Shown: positions 47,481 through 56,482, numbered from the stretch's first letter. The stretch is 64,000 nucleotides of DNA from Massiliimalia timonensis (GCF_900186585.1 NZ_FYDD01000004.1:558001-622000); one strand, 5' to 3'. Made by a program: numbers and translations. Notes: a model not told the origin generated them from the letters alone.

Positions 47481-47751
47481 CTTGTTCCATATAAAACCGG
47501 AGCTGACGCTGTACACGGGACAACCCGCGCTTTACGGTACGCGATACGGTAGATTTATTGACCCCAAGCATCGCGGCGATCTCTGTCATTTTTTTCTGCT
47601 GGTAAAAATACAAAAGCAGCATCTGCTGCTGCCGGGGCGTAGTAAAATCCTGCATGATCTGACGGACCATCCGGGCAGGGGCGATCCGTGAATGGTATTT
47701 GGGGTCTTGCGGTACAATATAGCGTGCTTCATCAAAACTGATTTTGTCCAA
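47467..47751 (-). CDS. sigma-70 region-4-like helix-turn-helix protein
   Basis: 94 residues. The C-terminal half is a clear sigma-region-4/LuxR-type helix-turn-helix (MTEIAAMLGVNKSTVSRTV), preceded by helices (TTPRQQQMLLLYFYQ) as in ECF-type region 4. No region 2 is present, so it cannot act as a full sigma factor. It is more likely a small DNA-binding regulator or anti-/co-sigma-type protein. It faces away from ilvB across a 360-base region. The ribosome site is AAGGATG before the start, and function is unknown. Confidence 0.75.
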   Translation of the reverse strand: MDKISFDEARYIVPQDPKYHSRIAPARMVRQIMQDFTTPRQQQMLLLYFYQQKKMTEIAAMLGVNKSTVSRTVKRGLSRVQRQLRFYMEQENGR

Positions 47752-47997
47752 TCATTCCTCACATCCTTCCATAAAAATGTCTGTATGAAGCAGACAAATG
47801 GTGCAGCCACACAATTTAGATGATAAGGTTATGGTATCATGGGAATAATTCGGAGTCAAGGGTGAAACGGGAAGCTGTTTTGAAAGGCCGGAATTTTTCT
47901 AGGATCACCCGATCAAGCTAAATGGGATAAGCAATAAATTGGCTATTTCCCCAAAGAACTGGGCAGGGCAGAGGTGGAATTCTGACGGGTTCTATCG

Positions 47998-48025
47998 TTG
48001 ACAAAACTGACCGCTTTGGTATAAT
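47998..48025 (+). promoter_or_regulatory. ilvB-ilvN promoter
   Basis: Consensus TTGACA (47998-48003) and TATAAT (48020-48025) with a 16-base spacer. The start would be near 48032, giving a leader of about 80 bases. Confidence 0.85.
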
Positions 48026-48070
48026 AAATGATATATGACATTTATTCCTGAGCTTGACATGGCTGTTTGA

Positions 48071-48113
48071 GAGGAGGAAAAGACCTTTCGGTAAATGAAA
48101 GGTTTATAGCAAG
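48071..48113 (+). promoter_or_regulatory. ilvB leader: distant Shine-Dalgarno, hairpin and 4-codon mini-ORF
   Basis: The only strong ribosome site, GAGGAGG (48071-48077), is 36 bases from the ilvB ATG. Between them a 9-bp stem (AGACCTTTC 48081-48089 with GAAAGGTTT 48097-48105, one G-U) would bring the two to an effective spacing of about 11. A mini-ORF ATG-AAA-GGT-TTA-TAG (48095-48109) starts at the end of the loop and ends 4 bases before the ilvB start. Either structure-bridged initiation or coupling through the mini-ORF is possible. Confidence 0.6.
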
Positions 48114-49799
48114 ATGAAATTAACAGGAGCACAGATCATTATTGAATGTTTGTTGGAACAGGGCGTTGATACGGTATTTGGGTATCCGGGCGGAGCCGTG
48201 CTCAATCTGTACGACGCGATTTATGAATACCGCAGCAAGATCCGTCATATTATAACCGCGCATGAACAGGGCGCAGCACACGCGGCGGACGGATACGCCA
48301 GAGCAACCGGGAAAACCGGTGTTTGCATTGCTACCTCCGGTCCCGGCGCCACCAACTTAGTGACGGGAATCGCAACTGCGCATATGGATTCTATCCCCAT
48401 GGTGGCGATCACCGGAAATGTGGCTGTCCCTTCTCTGGGACTGGACAGTTTTCAGGAGGTTGACATCACGGGAATTACAATGCCGGTTACAAAGTATAAT
48501 TTTATCATCAAGGATGTTTCAGAACTGGCCGACACCCTGCGCCGTGCTTTTGAGATCGCAACGACCGGGCGTCCGGGACCGGTGCTGGTGGATATTCCTA
48601 AGGATGTGACAGCGGCCGCCTGTGAATACACCCGCAAGGAAATCGTAAAGCCGGATAATTACTACTCTTTGTCTGCTGATGAGGAATACCGGCAGGTGGC
48701 GGACTTGATCGCTGCTTCCAAAAAGCCGTTTCTTTATACCGGCGGCGGGGTCATCAGCTCTGGCGCGGCTGAGGAAATGGCAAAATTTGCGGAACTGGTC
48801 GATGCGCCGGTATCCTCTTCCCTGATGGGACAGGGCGGGTTTAATAACCGGGACAGCCGGTATATTGGGATGTTGGGTATGCACGGTACGGTGGTTTCTT
48901 CTAAGGCTGTATCCGATTGCGACCTGTTTATCGGTATCGGGACCCGCTTTTCCGACAGGGTGATCGGAGATATTGTTTCTTTTGCGCCAAAAGCAAAGAT
49001 CGTGCATATTGATATCGACCCTGCTGAGATCAATAAGAATATCCATGTGGATCATCAGCTGGTCGGGGATGTCCGTTGTGTGCTGGACAGGCTGAACGAG
49101 CTGGTACCGCCTCAGGACCATACGGAATGGCTCCGGCAGATCGATGCATGGAAAGAGGAATTTCCGCTTCATGTTGCAGAGGATTACGGGGATCAGGTCA
49201 CCCCGCAGTATGTGCTGGAAACTCTGGACGAGCTGACTCATGGGGACGCGGTGATCACGACAGAAGTTGGACAGCACCAAATGTGGGCCGCACAGTACTA
49301 TGATTTTAAAGAACCGCGCCAATTTATCACATCGGGCGGCTTGGGAACGATGGGCTATGGTCTGGGCGCTTCTATGGGCGCGCAGGTGGGCCGGCCCGAC
49401 AAACAGGTGATCAATATTGCCGGCGACGGCAGTTTCCATATGAACTGCAACGAACTGGTGACTGCTTACAAGCACAATATCCCGATCGTAGAGCTGTTAT
49501 TTAACAACAGCGTGCTTGGGATGGTGCGCCAGTGGCAGCGGTTATTCTATGGGAAACGGTTTTCCCAGACGACTTTGGAACGGGACACCGATTATATGAA
49601 GCTGGCAGAGGCTTATCATATCCCCTCCTATCGGATCACCAAAAAAAGCGAGGTGCGCGAAGTGCTTCAAAAGGCACTGCGGCATGACACGCCGGTGCTG
49701 GTGGAATGCGTTATCGACCGGGACATCAATGTCCTGCCGATGGTGCCGGCGGGCGCCGCCATAGACAAACCGATCTTAGACATAGAGATCGACGATTGA
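48114..49799 (+). CDS. ilvB: acetolactate synthase large subunit
   Basis: A 561-residue ThDP-dependent acetohydroxyacid synthase catalytic subunit, which condenses pyruvate (or pyruvate with 2-ketobutyrate) in the first common step of valine, leucine and isoleucine synthesis. The catalytic Glu is in TAHEQGAAHAADGYAR, the FAD-binding middle domain follows, and the ThDP motif begins GDGSFHMNCNEL and ends VELLFNN. The start MKLTGAQIIIE matches the family although its ribosome site is displaced. It is followed by ilvN 13 bases later. Confidence 0.97.
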   Translation: MKLTGAQIIIECLLEQGVDTVFGYPGGAVLNLYDAIYEYRSKIRHIITAHEQGAAHAADGYARATGKTGVCIATSGPGATNLVTGIATAHMDSIPMVAITGNVAVPSLGLDSFQEVDITGITMPVTKYNFIIKDVSELADTLRRAFEIATTGRPGPVLVDIPKDVTAAACEYTRKEIVKPDNYYSLSADEEYRQVADLIAASKKPFLYTGGGVISSGAAEEMAKFAELVDAPVSSSLMGQGGFNNRDSRYIGMLGMHGTVVSSKAVSDCDLFIGIGTRFSDRVIGDIVSFAPKAKIVHIDIDPAEINKNIHVDHQLVGDVRCVLDRLNELVPPQDHTEWLRQIDAWKEEFPLHVAEDYGDQVTPQYVLETLDELTHGDAVITTEVGQHQMWAAQYYDFKEPRQFITSGGLGTMGYGLGASMGAQVGRPDKQVINIAGDGSFHMNCNELVTAYKHNIPIVELLFNNSVLGMVRQWQRLFYGKRFSQTTLERDTDYMKLAEAYHIPSYRITKKSEVREVLQKALRHDTPVLVECVIDRDINVLPMVPAGAAIDKPILDIEIDD

Positions 49800-49812
49800 T
49801 AGAAAGGGTGAA

Positions 49813-50298
49813 ATGACCATGCCAAAGAAACACGTTTTATCAATTTTAATGGATAATAATTCCGGTGTGATGCTGCGGATCGCAGGTTTGTTCAGCCGGA
49901 GAGGATACAATATTGAAAGTATTGCCGCGGCGCAGACAGAAAATCCGGAGGTGGTGCGGATGACTATTGTTACCAACGGGGATTCCGCAACATTGGAGCA
50001 GATCGACAAACAGCTTTCCAAACTGGTCGACGTGCGGGAGGTCCGTGTGATGACCAGCGAAAATTCTGTGAAGCGGGAGCATGTCATTGTGCAGGCGGGA
50101 AACAGCGAAGAGAATTGTGCTTCCCTGATCCAGGTGGCAAACCTGTTCCGTGCGAATATCATCAATGTCAGCGAACAGTCGCTGATGTTGGAATTGACCG
50201 GAAAGCCAAGAAAGATCGACGCATTCATCCAGCTGGTGAAGCCGTTTGGAATCAAAAAAATGATGCGTTCTGGCTTACTGGCATTAGAACGGGAGTAA
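49813..50298 (+). CDS. ilvN: acetolactate synthase small (regulatory) subunit
   Basis: A 161-residue regulatory subunit. An N-terminal ACT domain (HVLSILMDNNSGVMLRIAGL and FSRRGYNIES) mediates valine feedback, and the C-terminal half activates IlvB. Two candidate ATGs (49813, 49819); the second has better spacing from GAAAGGG. Confidence 0.97.
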   Translation: MTMPKKHVLSILMDNNSGVMLRIAGLFSRRGYNIESIAAAQTENPEVVRMTIVTNGDSATLEQIDKQLSKLVDVREVRVMTSENSVKREHVIVQAGNSEENCASLIQVANLFRANIINVSEQSLMLELTGKPRKIDAFIQLVKPFGIKKMMRSGLLALERE

Positions 50299-50300
50299 AT

Positions 50301-50340
50301 AAAAAATGACCTGCCGCCATGAAACGCAGGTCATTTTTCT
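50301..50340 (+). terminator. ilvBN terminator
   Basis: A perfect stem (AAAAATGACCTGC / complement, 11-base loop) with T-run immediately after ilvN. Confidence 0.9.
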
Positions 50341-50376
50341 GAATTCTAAAGGATACCATAGAGACGAGGGGATCTG

Positions 50377-51576
50377 ATGAAACGAATTTGGAAGCTGGCG
50401 GCAGCAGGCTTTTTTCTGACCTTGTTCGCAGCGGCTATTTGCGGCTGTATGAGCAAGGAGGATCGACAGATCGCCAAACGGAATGAACAGCTTGGAAAAG
50501 GCATGGTGCGTACCTATGTGCGGGAACATTATGGGGAACAGGCCCAGATCATAGAGCTTACCTGTTTGGATCAATTAAAGGACAGCGGCCCGATTCCGGA
50601 TTTTTTTGATCATCCCAGCGACTATGTAAAAGCAACAGTGCGCGGCAGGAACGGGGAATTCCAGGTTTTAATGAATGTTCGGACGCAGGAAGGGTATGAT
50701 AACCGGTATCAGGAGCAGATAAAGCGATCGGCACATTCTTTCTTTGCCTCCCGTATAGACCTGCCGGAGCCCCGGCGAACCGACGTCTATTACTATTCCA
50801 AAGAGATCGGTGAATTGCCCCGGCAAAGCATCGAGGGCTTTGCTGAGCCGGGCCTGCGGCAGTTTGACCAGCTTTTATACCAGGATAACTATCAGGCAAA
50901 CGTCGTATACCAATATGTTGATACAGGTCTTGATTTTTTGCGGGGAGCTGGACAAACGCTGCTTTTGACAGAACGGGACATCGGGGATGTGACCGTAGGC
51001 TTTGCAAATTTTTGGGATGAGTTTTCCATGTATCAAAGCAGTGAAGACGGGCTGGGAAAAAATCAGGTAGCAGAAGACCTGACAGAACAAAATCAAAAGA
51101 TCAAAGAGGTTTATGTGGTTTCTCGGAAGAAATACTATGATTGGGACACCGAAACAGAACGATATGATGATGCAGCGGAGGAAGAATACCATTTGTTTCG
51201 CAAGTTGCCGCTGCAAGGCGGGATAGAACTGGTATATGATACCGAGTGCTATGAGATCACGATGGAACAGGTGAAGGCGCCGGATACGGTAACATCTATG
51301 GGGCAGAATTTTTATGACCCGTTGAGTCCGCAGTATCAGTTGAAAATCAGCAGGAAAAAGGCTGTTGACCAAAACGAAAACGCTTATGAGGACATTATGC
51401 TTTATTTCCCAGCTGAGTTTGCAGGGGATTACCTTGTGTCCGAAGAAAACGGAGAGGAAGACTGGAACAAGGTTAGTTGGGAACGGTCAGGAGTATATTA
51501 TGATTACTTTTATACCTACGAAGACCATACCGACATGGCGTTCAGTTTATATGGTAAAAAAGAAGAAAGAAGCTAG
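50377..51576 (+). CDS. putative lipoprotein of unknown function
   Basis: A 399-residue exported protein. Its N-terminus has a positively charged start, a hydrophobic stretch (about 5-21) and a lipobox-like ICGC with the acylated Cys at 24, so it is probably a membrane-anchored lipoprotein on the outer face. The mature part is acidic and Tyr-rich, with no motif I recognise. It lies 35 bases before the topoisomerase pair in the same direction and may share its transcript. Function unknown. Confidence 0.7.
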   Translation: MKRIWKLAAAGFFLTLFAAAICGCMSKEDRQIAKRNEQLGKGMVRTYVREHYGEQAQIIELTCLDQLKDSGPIPDFFDHPSDYVKATVRGRNGEFQVLMNVRTQEGYDNRYQEQIKRSAHSFFASRIDLPEPRRTDVYYYSKEIGELPRQSIEGFAEPGLRQFDQLLYQDNYQANVVYQYVDTGLDFLRGAGQTLLLTERDIGDVTVGFANFWDEFSMYQSSEDGLGKNQVAEDLTEQNQKIKEVYVVSRKKYYDWDTETERYDDAAEEEYHLFRKLPLQGGIELVYDTECYEITMEQVKAPDTVTSMGQNFYDPLSPQYQLKISRKKAVDQNENAYEDIMLYFPAEFAGDYLVSEENGEEDWNKVSWERSGVYYDYFYTYEDHTDMAFSLYGKKEERS

Positions 51577-51611
51577 ACCTTAAAAATAAAATAGGTGGAG
51601 AGAAAATAATC

Positions 51612-53591
51612 ATGGCAAAACGCAAACAGGAATATACCAATGAAAGCATCACCGCGCTCAAGGGCGCTGACCGGGTGCGGAAACGCCCTGCGGTCATTTT
51701 TGGCTCGGATGGGCTGGAGGGTTGCGAACACTCTGTATTCGAGATCCTTTCCAACTCGATCGACGAGGCAAGGGAAGGCCACGGGGACAGAATTATCATT
51801 ACCCGTTTCCCCGATTCCTCGATCGAGATCGAGGACTTCGGCCGCGGGATACCGGTGGATTTTAACCAGAATGAGAACTGCTACAACTGGGAGCTGGTGT
51901 TCTGTGAATTATATGCCGGGGGGAAATACCAGAACTCGGGAGACGCGAACTATGAGTTTTCTTTGGGACTGAACGGGCTGGGGCTGTGCGCTACCCAATA
52001 TGCCTCCGAATATATGGACGTTGAGATCCTGCGTGACGGACAGCAGTATAACCTGCGGTTTGAAAAGGGGGAAAACGTCAGCTTTGAGAAGGCCCCCACC
52101 CGCTTGAAACGGACTGGGACAAAAATCAAGTGGCGCCCTGATCTGGAAGTGTTTACCGATATTGATATCCCTAACGAATATTTTGAGGATGTCCTAAAAC
52201 GCCAGGCGGTCGTCAACAAGGGGCTTGTGTTTGTTTACCGTTTTCAGGGGGAAAACGGCTGGGAAGAAAAGGAATTTGTTTACGCGGACGGGATCACCGA
52301 CTATGTACGGGAGCTGGCGGGGGAAAACGCCATGACTACGGTGCAGTACTGGGAAGCAGAACGCATGGGAAAGGATCGCGCGGACAAGCCGGAATACCGG
52401 GTGAAATTATCGGTGGCGATGGTGTTCTCCAACCGCTTTAAAATGACGGAATACTATCATAACTCCAGCTTTTTGGAATACGGCGGTTCTCCGGAACGGG
52501 CGGTAAAGCAGGCGTTTGTATCCCAGATCGACAGCTACTTAAAGCAAAACAGCAAGTACCTGAAAGGGGAAGGAAAGATCAGTTACACCGACGTGGAGGA
52601 CTGCCTGATCTTAGTATCCTCTTCTTTCTCTACCCAGACGTCTTATGAAAACCAGACCAAAAAGGCGATCACCAATAAATTTATTTATGAGGCGATGACC
52701 GAATTTTTAAAGCACCAGCTGGAGGTTTATTTTATTGAAAACCCTGACGAGGCAAATAAGATCGCCGAACAGGTGCTGATCAACAAACGAAGCCGCGAAA
52801 ACGCGGAAAAGACCCGTCTGAACCTGAAGAAAAAGCTTTCCGGTACCATTGACATGGCAAACCGGGTGCAGAAATTTGTGGACTGCCGCAGCAAAGACCT
52901 ATCCCGGCGGGAACTGTATATCGTGGAGGGCGACTCTGCGCTGGGATCGGTAAAAATGGGCCGGGATGCGGAATTTCAGGCCATTATGCCGGTGCGGGGA
53001 AAAATTTTAAACTGCTTAAAGGCGGAGTTTAACAAAATTTTTAAAAGCGAGATCATTACTGACCTGGTGAAAGTACTGGGCTGCGGAGTGGAAGTGACTA
53101 CAAAAGCCAATAAGGATCTTTCTACCTTTGACCTAAACAATTTTAAATGGAACAAGGTCGTGATCTGCACCGACGCCGACGTAGACGGGTTCCAGATCCG
53201 CACCCTGATCTTGACGATGCTTTACCGCCTGACCCCCACCCTCATTGATGAGGGATATGTGTATATTGCGGAATCCCCGCTGTATGAGATCAACACAAAA
53301 GACCGGACTTATTTTGCTTATACAGAAAAGGAAAAGCAGGCGGTACTGGAAGAACTGGGGAAGACAAAATATGTGATCCAGCGCTCCAAAGGGCTTGGGG
53401 AAAATGAGCCGGAGATGATGTGGCTGACCACCATGAACCCGGAAACCAGAAGGCTGATCCGGGTCAATGCAGAAGATGTGGAAAAGACATCCGCCATGTT
53501 TGATTTGATGCTGGGAGACAACCTGCAGGGAAGAAAAGATTATATTGCGGAAAACGGTCAGGAGTATCTGGAACTTGCGGATATATCCTAA
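51612..53591 (+). CDS. divergent type IIA topoisomerase subunit B (ParE/GyrB-like)
   Basis: A 659-residue GHKL ATPase plus TOPRIM subunit. ATPase motifs: ILSNSIDEA (Mg-binding Asn), EDFGRGIPV, GLNGLGLCATQY (canonical GLHGVGASVVNAL), and the QTK loop in ENQTKKAITN. TOPRIM motifs: VEGDSALGS instead of the near-invariant EGDSAGGS, TDADVDGFQIRTL instead of TDADVDGAHIRTL, and RSKGLGENEPEMMWLTT. The acidic catalytic residues (Glu, DxDxD) remain, so activity is plausible. It pairs with the next gene. It is best read as a topoisomerase IV-type paralogue distinct from the housekeeping gyrase, which would be elsewhere. Confidence 0.88.
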   Translation: MAKRKQEYTNESITALKGADRVRKRPAVIFGSDGLEGCEHSVFEILSNSIDEAREGHGDRIIITRFPDSSIEIEDFGRGIPVDFNQNENCYNWELVFCELYAGGKYQNSGDANYEFSLGLNGLGLCATQYASEYMDVEILRDGQQYNLRFEKGENVSFEKAPTRLKRTGTKIKWRPDLEVFTDIDIPNEYFEDVLKRQAVVNKGLVFVYRFQGENGWEEKEFVYADGITDYVRELAGENAMTTVQYWEAERMGKDRADKPEYRVKLSVAMVFSNRFKMTEYYHNSSFLEYGGSPERAVKQAFVSQIDSYLKQNSKYLKGEGKISYTDVEDCLILVSSSFSTQTSYENQTKKAITNKFIYEAMTEFLKHQLEVYFIENPDEANKIAEQVLINKRSRENAEKTRLNLKKKLSGTIDMANRVQKFVDCRSKDLSRRELYIVEGDSALGSVKMGRDAEFQAIMPVRGKILNCLKAEFNKIFKSEIITDLVKVLGCGVEVTTKANKDLSTFDLNNFKWNKVVICTDADVDGFQIRTLILTMLYRLTPTLIDEGYVYIAESPLYEINTKDRTYFAYTEKEKQAVLEELGKTKYVIQRSKGLGENEPEMMWLTTMNPETRRLIRVNAEDVEKTSAMFDLMLGDNLQGRKDYIAENGQEYLELADIS

Positions 53592-53612
53592 TAACAGATT
53601 GAGGTTACAAGA

Positions 53613-55853
53613 ATGGCAAAGAAAAAAGAAGCGACCAACCATAAAAAGGTGAATGTAAACGCCACGATCGAAGGCGGCGGGATCATTGTTGACCAGCCGA
53701 TCACTGAAACGATCGAGCAAAACTACATGCCTTACGCGATGAGCGTCATCGTATCCCGCGCATTGCCGGAGATCGACGGCTTTAAGCCGTCGCACCGGAA
53801 GATCCTGTACACCATGTACAAGATGGGGCTGCTCAGCGGCGCAAGGACAAAGTCTGCCAACATTGTCGGGCAGACGATGAAGCTGAACCCGCACGGGGAC
53901 CAGGCGATCTATGAAACGATGGTCCGCCTGACCCGCGGGAATGAAACGCTGCTACACCCGTATATCGACTCTAAGGGGAACTTTGGAAAGGCGTATTCCC
54001 GCGACATGGCTTATGCGGCCTCCCGTTATACGGAAGCAAAGCTGGACCCGCTTTGTGCGGAGTTTTTCCGTGACATTGATAAGGATACCGTGGATTTTGT
54101 GCCGAACTATGATAACCAGATGATGGAGCCGACTCTCCTGCCGGCTACCTTTCCATCTGTTTTGGTCAACTCCAATGTGGGGATCGCAGTTTCCATGGCA
54201 AGTTGTATCTGCCCGTTTAACCTAAAGGAGCTGTGTGAAACCACGATCGGGCTGATCCGCGACCCGGATTACGACCTGCACGAAACCCTGAAAGGGCCGG
54301 ACTTTCCGGGCGGGGGATATATGATCTTCGACCGCGCAGTACTGGATCAGGTGTACAACACTGGCCGGGGAAGCATTAAGATCCGGGCGAAATATCAGTA
54401 CGACAAACAAAACAACTGCATTGAGATCACCGAGATCCCGCCTACCACCACGGTAGAAGCGATCATGGACAAGATCGTTGAGCTCATTAAACAGAATAAG
54501 ATCCGGGAGATCGCGGATATGCGTGATGAAACCGACCTGTCCGGGCTAAAGCTGACCCTTGACCTGAAACGCGGGGCAGAACCGGACAAGCTGATGGCAA
54601 AATTATTCCGCACGACCCCGCTACAGGATAACTTTTCCTGTAATTTTAACGTTTTGATCGCGGGGCATCCCCGGGTGATGGGCGTACGGGAAATTTTGCA
54701 GGAATGGCTGGCGTTCCGGACTGAATGCGTCCGCCGCAGGGTTTATTTTGACTTGAACAAAAAGAAAGAAAAGCTGCACCTTCTCAAAGGCTTGGAAAAA
54801 ATTATTCTGGATATTGACAAGGCGATCCGGATCGTACGGGAAACTGAAGAAGAAAGTGAAGTCGTGATGAACCTGATGATCGGGTTCGGCATCGACGAGA
54901 TCCAGGCGGAATATGTAGCCGAGATCAAGTTGCGGCATTTAAACCGGGAATACATCCTGAAACGGACGCAGGAAATTGAAGATTTGATGCGTGACATTGC
55001 TGAAATGGAGGAGATCCTGGGCAGCAATAAAAAAGTGCGCGCTATTATCGTATCTGAACTGAAAGAGGTTATGAAAAAATACGGGAAGCCGCGCCGCACC
55101 ATGCTGCTCTTCGCGGAAGACGTAGAAGACGAAGCGGAAGAGGAAGAGATCCCGAGCTATGCGGTAAATCTGTTCTTGACTAATGACGGTTATTTCAAAA
55201 AGATCACTCCGCAGAGTCTGCGGATGAGCGGGGAACACAAGCTGAAGGAGTCTGACTATCTTGTCCAGCATGTGGAATCCCAAAACGACGTGGAACTGCT
55301 GTTTTTCACAGACCGGCAGCAGGTCTATAAATCGCGCGCTATGGATTTTGACGATACAAAAGCCAGCGTGCTGGGGGATTATATCCCGGCAAAGCTTGGA
55401 TTTGACGAGGATGAAAGGCTGATCGGCATGGTGGTCACAAAGGATTACAGCGGGAATATCCTGTTTTTCTTTGAAAACGGAAAAGTTGCCAAGGTGCCGC
55501 TGAAATCCTATGAAACTAAAACCAAGCGGAAAAAGCTTTCCAACGCCTACAGCGGAAAAAGCCCGCTGGCAGCGCTCTTTGAAAGTACGGACCAAGAGGA
55601 ATTTGTCCTGACCTCTACTGCGCAGCGGAAACTGCTGTTCCATTCCGCCGCGATCCTTCCAAAAACGACCAGGGATACGCAGGGCGTTGCTGTGATGACC
55701 CTGAAAAAGAACCACTTTGTGGAAAAGGTGGAACGCTTTGTGGAAGGGATGTTTGCGAATCCGCACCGGTTCCGGACCAAAACACTGCCGTCGGCAGGCG
55801 CTTTGATGCGGGAGGAAGACTACGGCGAACAGTTGAATCTGTTAGGAGAATAA
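53613..55853 (+). CDS. divergent type IIA topoisomerase subunit A (ParC/GyrA-like)
   Basis: A 746-residue breakage-reunion subunit. The winged-helix core has catalytic Tyr139 (AASRYTEAKLDPL), the conserved SRALPEIDGFKPSHRKIL and the coiled-coil. The C-terminal region is short, and I see no GyrA-box (QRRGGKG), favouring a decatenase (ParC-like) over a supercoiling gyrase. In the quinolone pocket the usual GDSAVYD reads GDQAIYE, with Gln97 in the serine place and Glu101 in the aspartate place. It is 21 bases after its partner. GAGGT precedes the start. Confidence 0.9.
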   Translation: MAKKKEATNHKKVNVNATIEGGGIIVDQPITETIEQNYMPYAMSVIVSRALPEIDGFKPSHRKILYTMYKMGLLSGARTKSANIVGQTMKLNPHGDQAIYETMVRLTRGNETLLHPYIDSKGNFGKAYSRDMAYAASRYTEAKLDPLCAEFFRDIDKDTVDFVPNYDNQMMEPTLLPATFPSVLVNSNVGIAVSMASCICPFNLKELCETTIGLIRDPDYDLHETLKGPDFPGGGYMIFDRAVLDQVYNTGRGSIKIRAKYQYDKQNNCIEITEIPPTTTVEAIMDKIVELIKQNKIREIADMRDETDLSGLKLTLDLKRGAEPDKLMAKLFRTTPLQDNFSCNFNVLIAGHPRVMGVREILQEWLAFRTECVRRRVYFDLNKKKEKLHLLKGLEKIILDIDKAIRIVRETEEESEVVMNLMIGFGIDEIQAEYVAEIKLRHLNREYILKRTQEIEDLMRDIAEMEEILGSNKKVRAIIVSELKEVMKKYGKPRRTMLLFAEDVEDEAEEEEIPSYAVNLFLTNDGYFKKITPQSLRMSGEHKLKESDYLVQHVESQNDVELLFFTDRQQVYKSRAMDFDDTKASVLGDYIPAKLGFDEDERLIGMVVTKDYSGNILFFFENGKVAKVPLKSYETKTKRKKLSNAYSGKSPLAALFESTDQEEFVLTSTAQRKLLFHSAAILPKTTRDTQGVAVMTLKKNHFVEKVERFVEGMFANPHRFRTKTLPSAGALMREEDYGEQLNLLGE

Positions 55854-55856
55854 AAA

Positions 55857-55884
55857 AAGCCCGCCGGCAAAGCCAGCGGGCACA
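55857..55884 (+). terminator. terminator after topoisomerase pair
   Basis: The GC-rich stem GCCCGC...GCGGGC (with inner pairing) follows the stop after an A-run. The T-run on the plus strand is weak. Confidence 0.55.
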
Positions 55885-56046
55885 CTGCTTTTCATCATAT
55901 ACAACGTTTGGGTGTTATATATGGGTCAAACGCAAGAATTTTTTGTGTTATGAAAAACAATGTACTATTAATATAGCCAATTTGACGGCTGATATTCAAG
56001 ATTTTTCATAAAAATAAAATTTCCATCAGATCGTAAGGTGACAGAA

Positions 56047-56482
56047 ATGAAAAAAACTAGGCAGAATTATTACGGCAGTTTATGCACCGAAATGTATGAG
56101 CTCCTGCATGAAACGGCGCCGCAGGATGAACTGGATTTTTGCGGTGGATACGATTGCTGACCGGTGCCCGGACGGGGACGATTACAAAACCGCTGTCGCC
56201 GTAAAGACCAAGGAGGGGCTGGATCTGGTTTTGAAAAGCAAAAACCATTATGACGAACAAAGCCAGACGCAGTTTTCCCCGTCGGTCTATGAACTGTACA
56301 GCGGCGGCCGCCTGCTGCAAAGCGAGCCTATGGATTTTCAAACGCATCTTTACTGTTTTGGGGAAATGGAGCAGATATTACGAGAGATCGGTTTTACAGC
56401 GATTTCAGTGTACTCTTCGTTTGACAAGAAAGCGGCACAGGACGATCTGTGCGAAATGTTTTTATATGAATGCAGTTTATAA
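56047..56482 (+). pseudogene. SAM-dependent methyltransferase with the SAM-binding core deleted
   Basis: The frame from 56047 (ribosome site AAGGTGAC) reads MKKTRQNYYGSLCTEMYELL to HETAPQDELDF and stops at 56160; this is the N-terminus of a class I methyltransferase. The C-terminal part continues in another frame from about 56135 (FAVDTIADRCPDGDDY, later SEPMDFQTHLYCFGEMEQILREIGF and the end EMFLYECS), matching the same family's tail. The whole central GxGxG SAM-binding core (roughly 100 residues) is missing between the two. It is a pseudogene by internal out-of-frame deletion. Confidence 0.8.

Larger units (their letters stand above)
47752..48113. other. divergent region upstream of ilvB
   Basis: About 360 bases without a conventional gene. 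It contains the ilvB promoter and leader. The middle part (47820-47997) has a GGGTGA/TCACCC pairing and a GAGGTGGAATTC stretch faintly resembling a T-box, but not convincingly. Confidence 0.5.

Noticed and set aside
47820-47997. T-box riboswitch upstream of ilvB
   Set aside because: GAGGTGGAATTC only loosely resembles the T-box sequence, no specifier stem or terminator/antiterminator pair is clear, and the strong ilvB promoter lies downstream of it.
48519-49475. A 318-codon minus-strand frame opposite ilvB
   Set aside because: Shadow of a conserved enzyme gene, with no ribosome site or known family.
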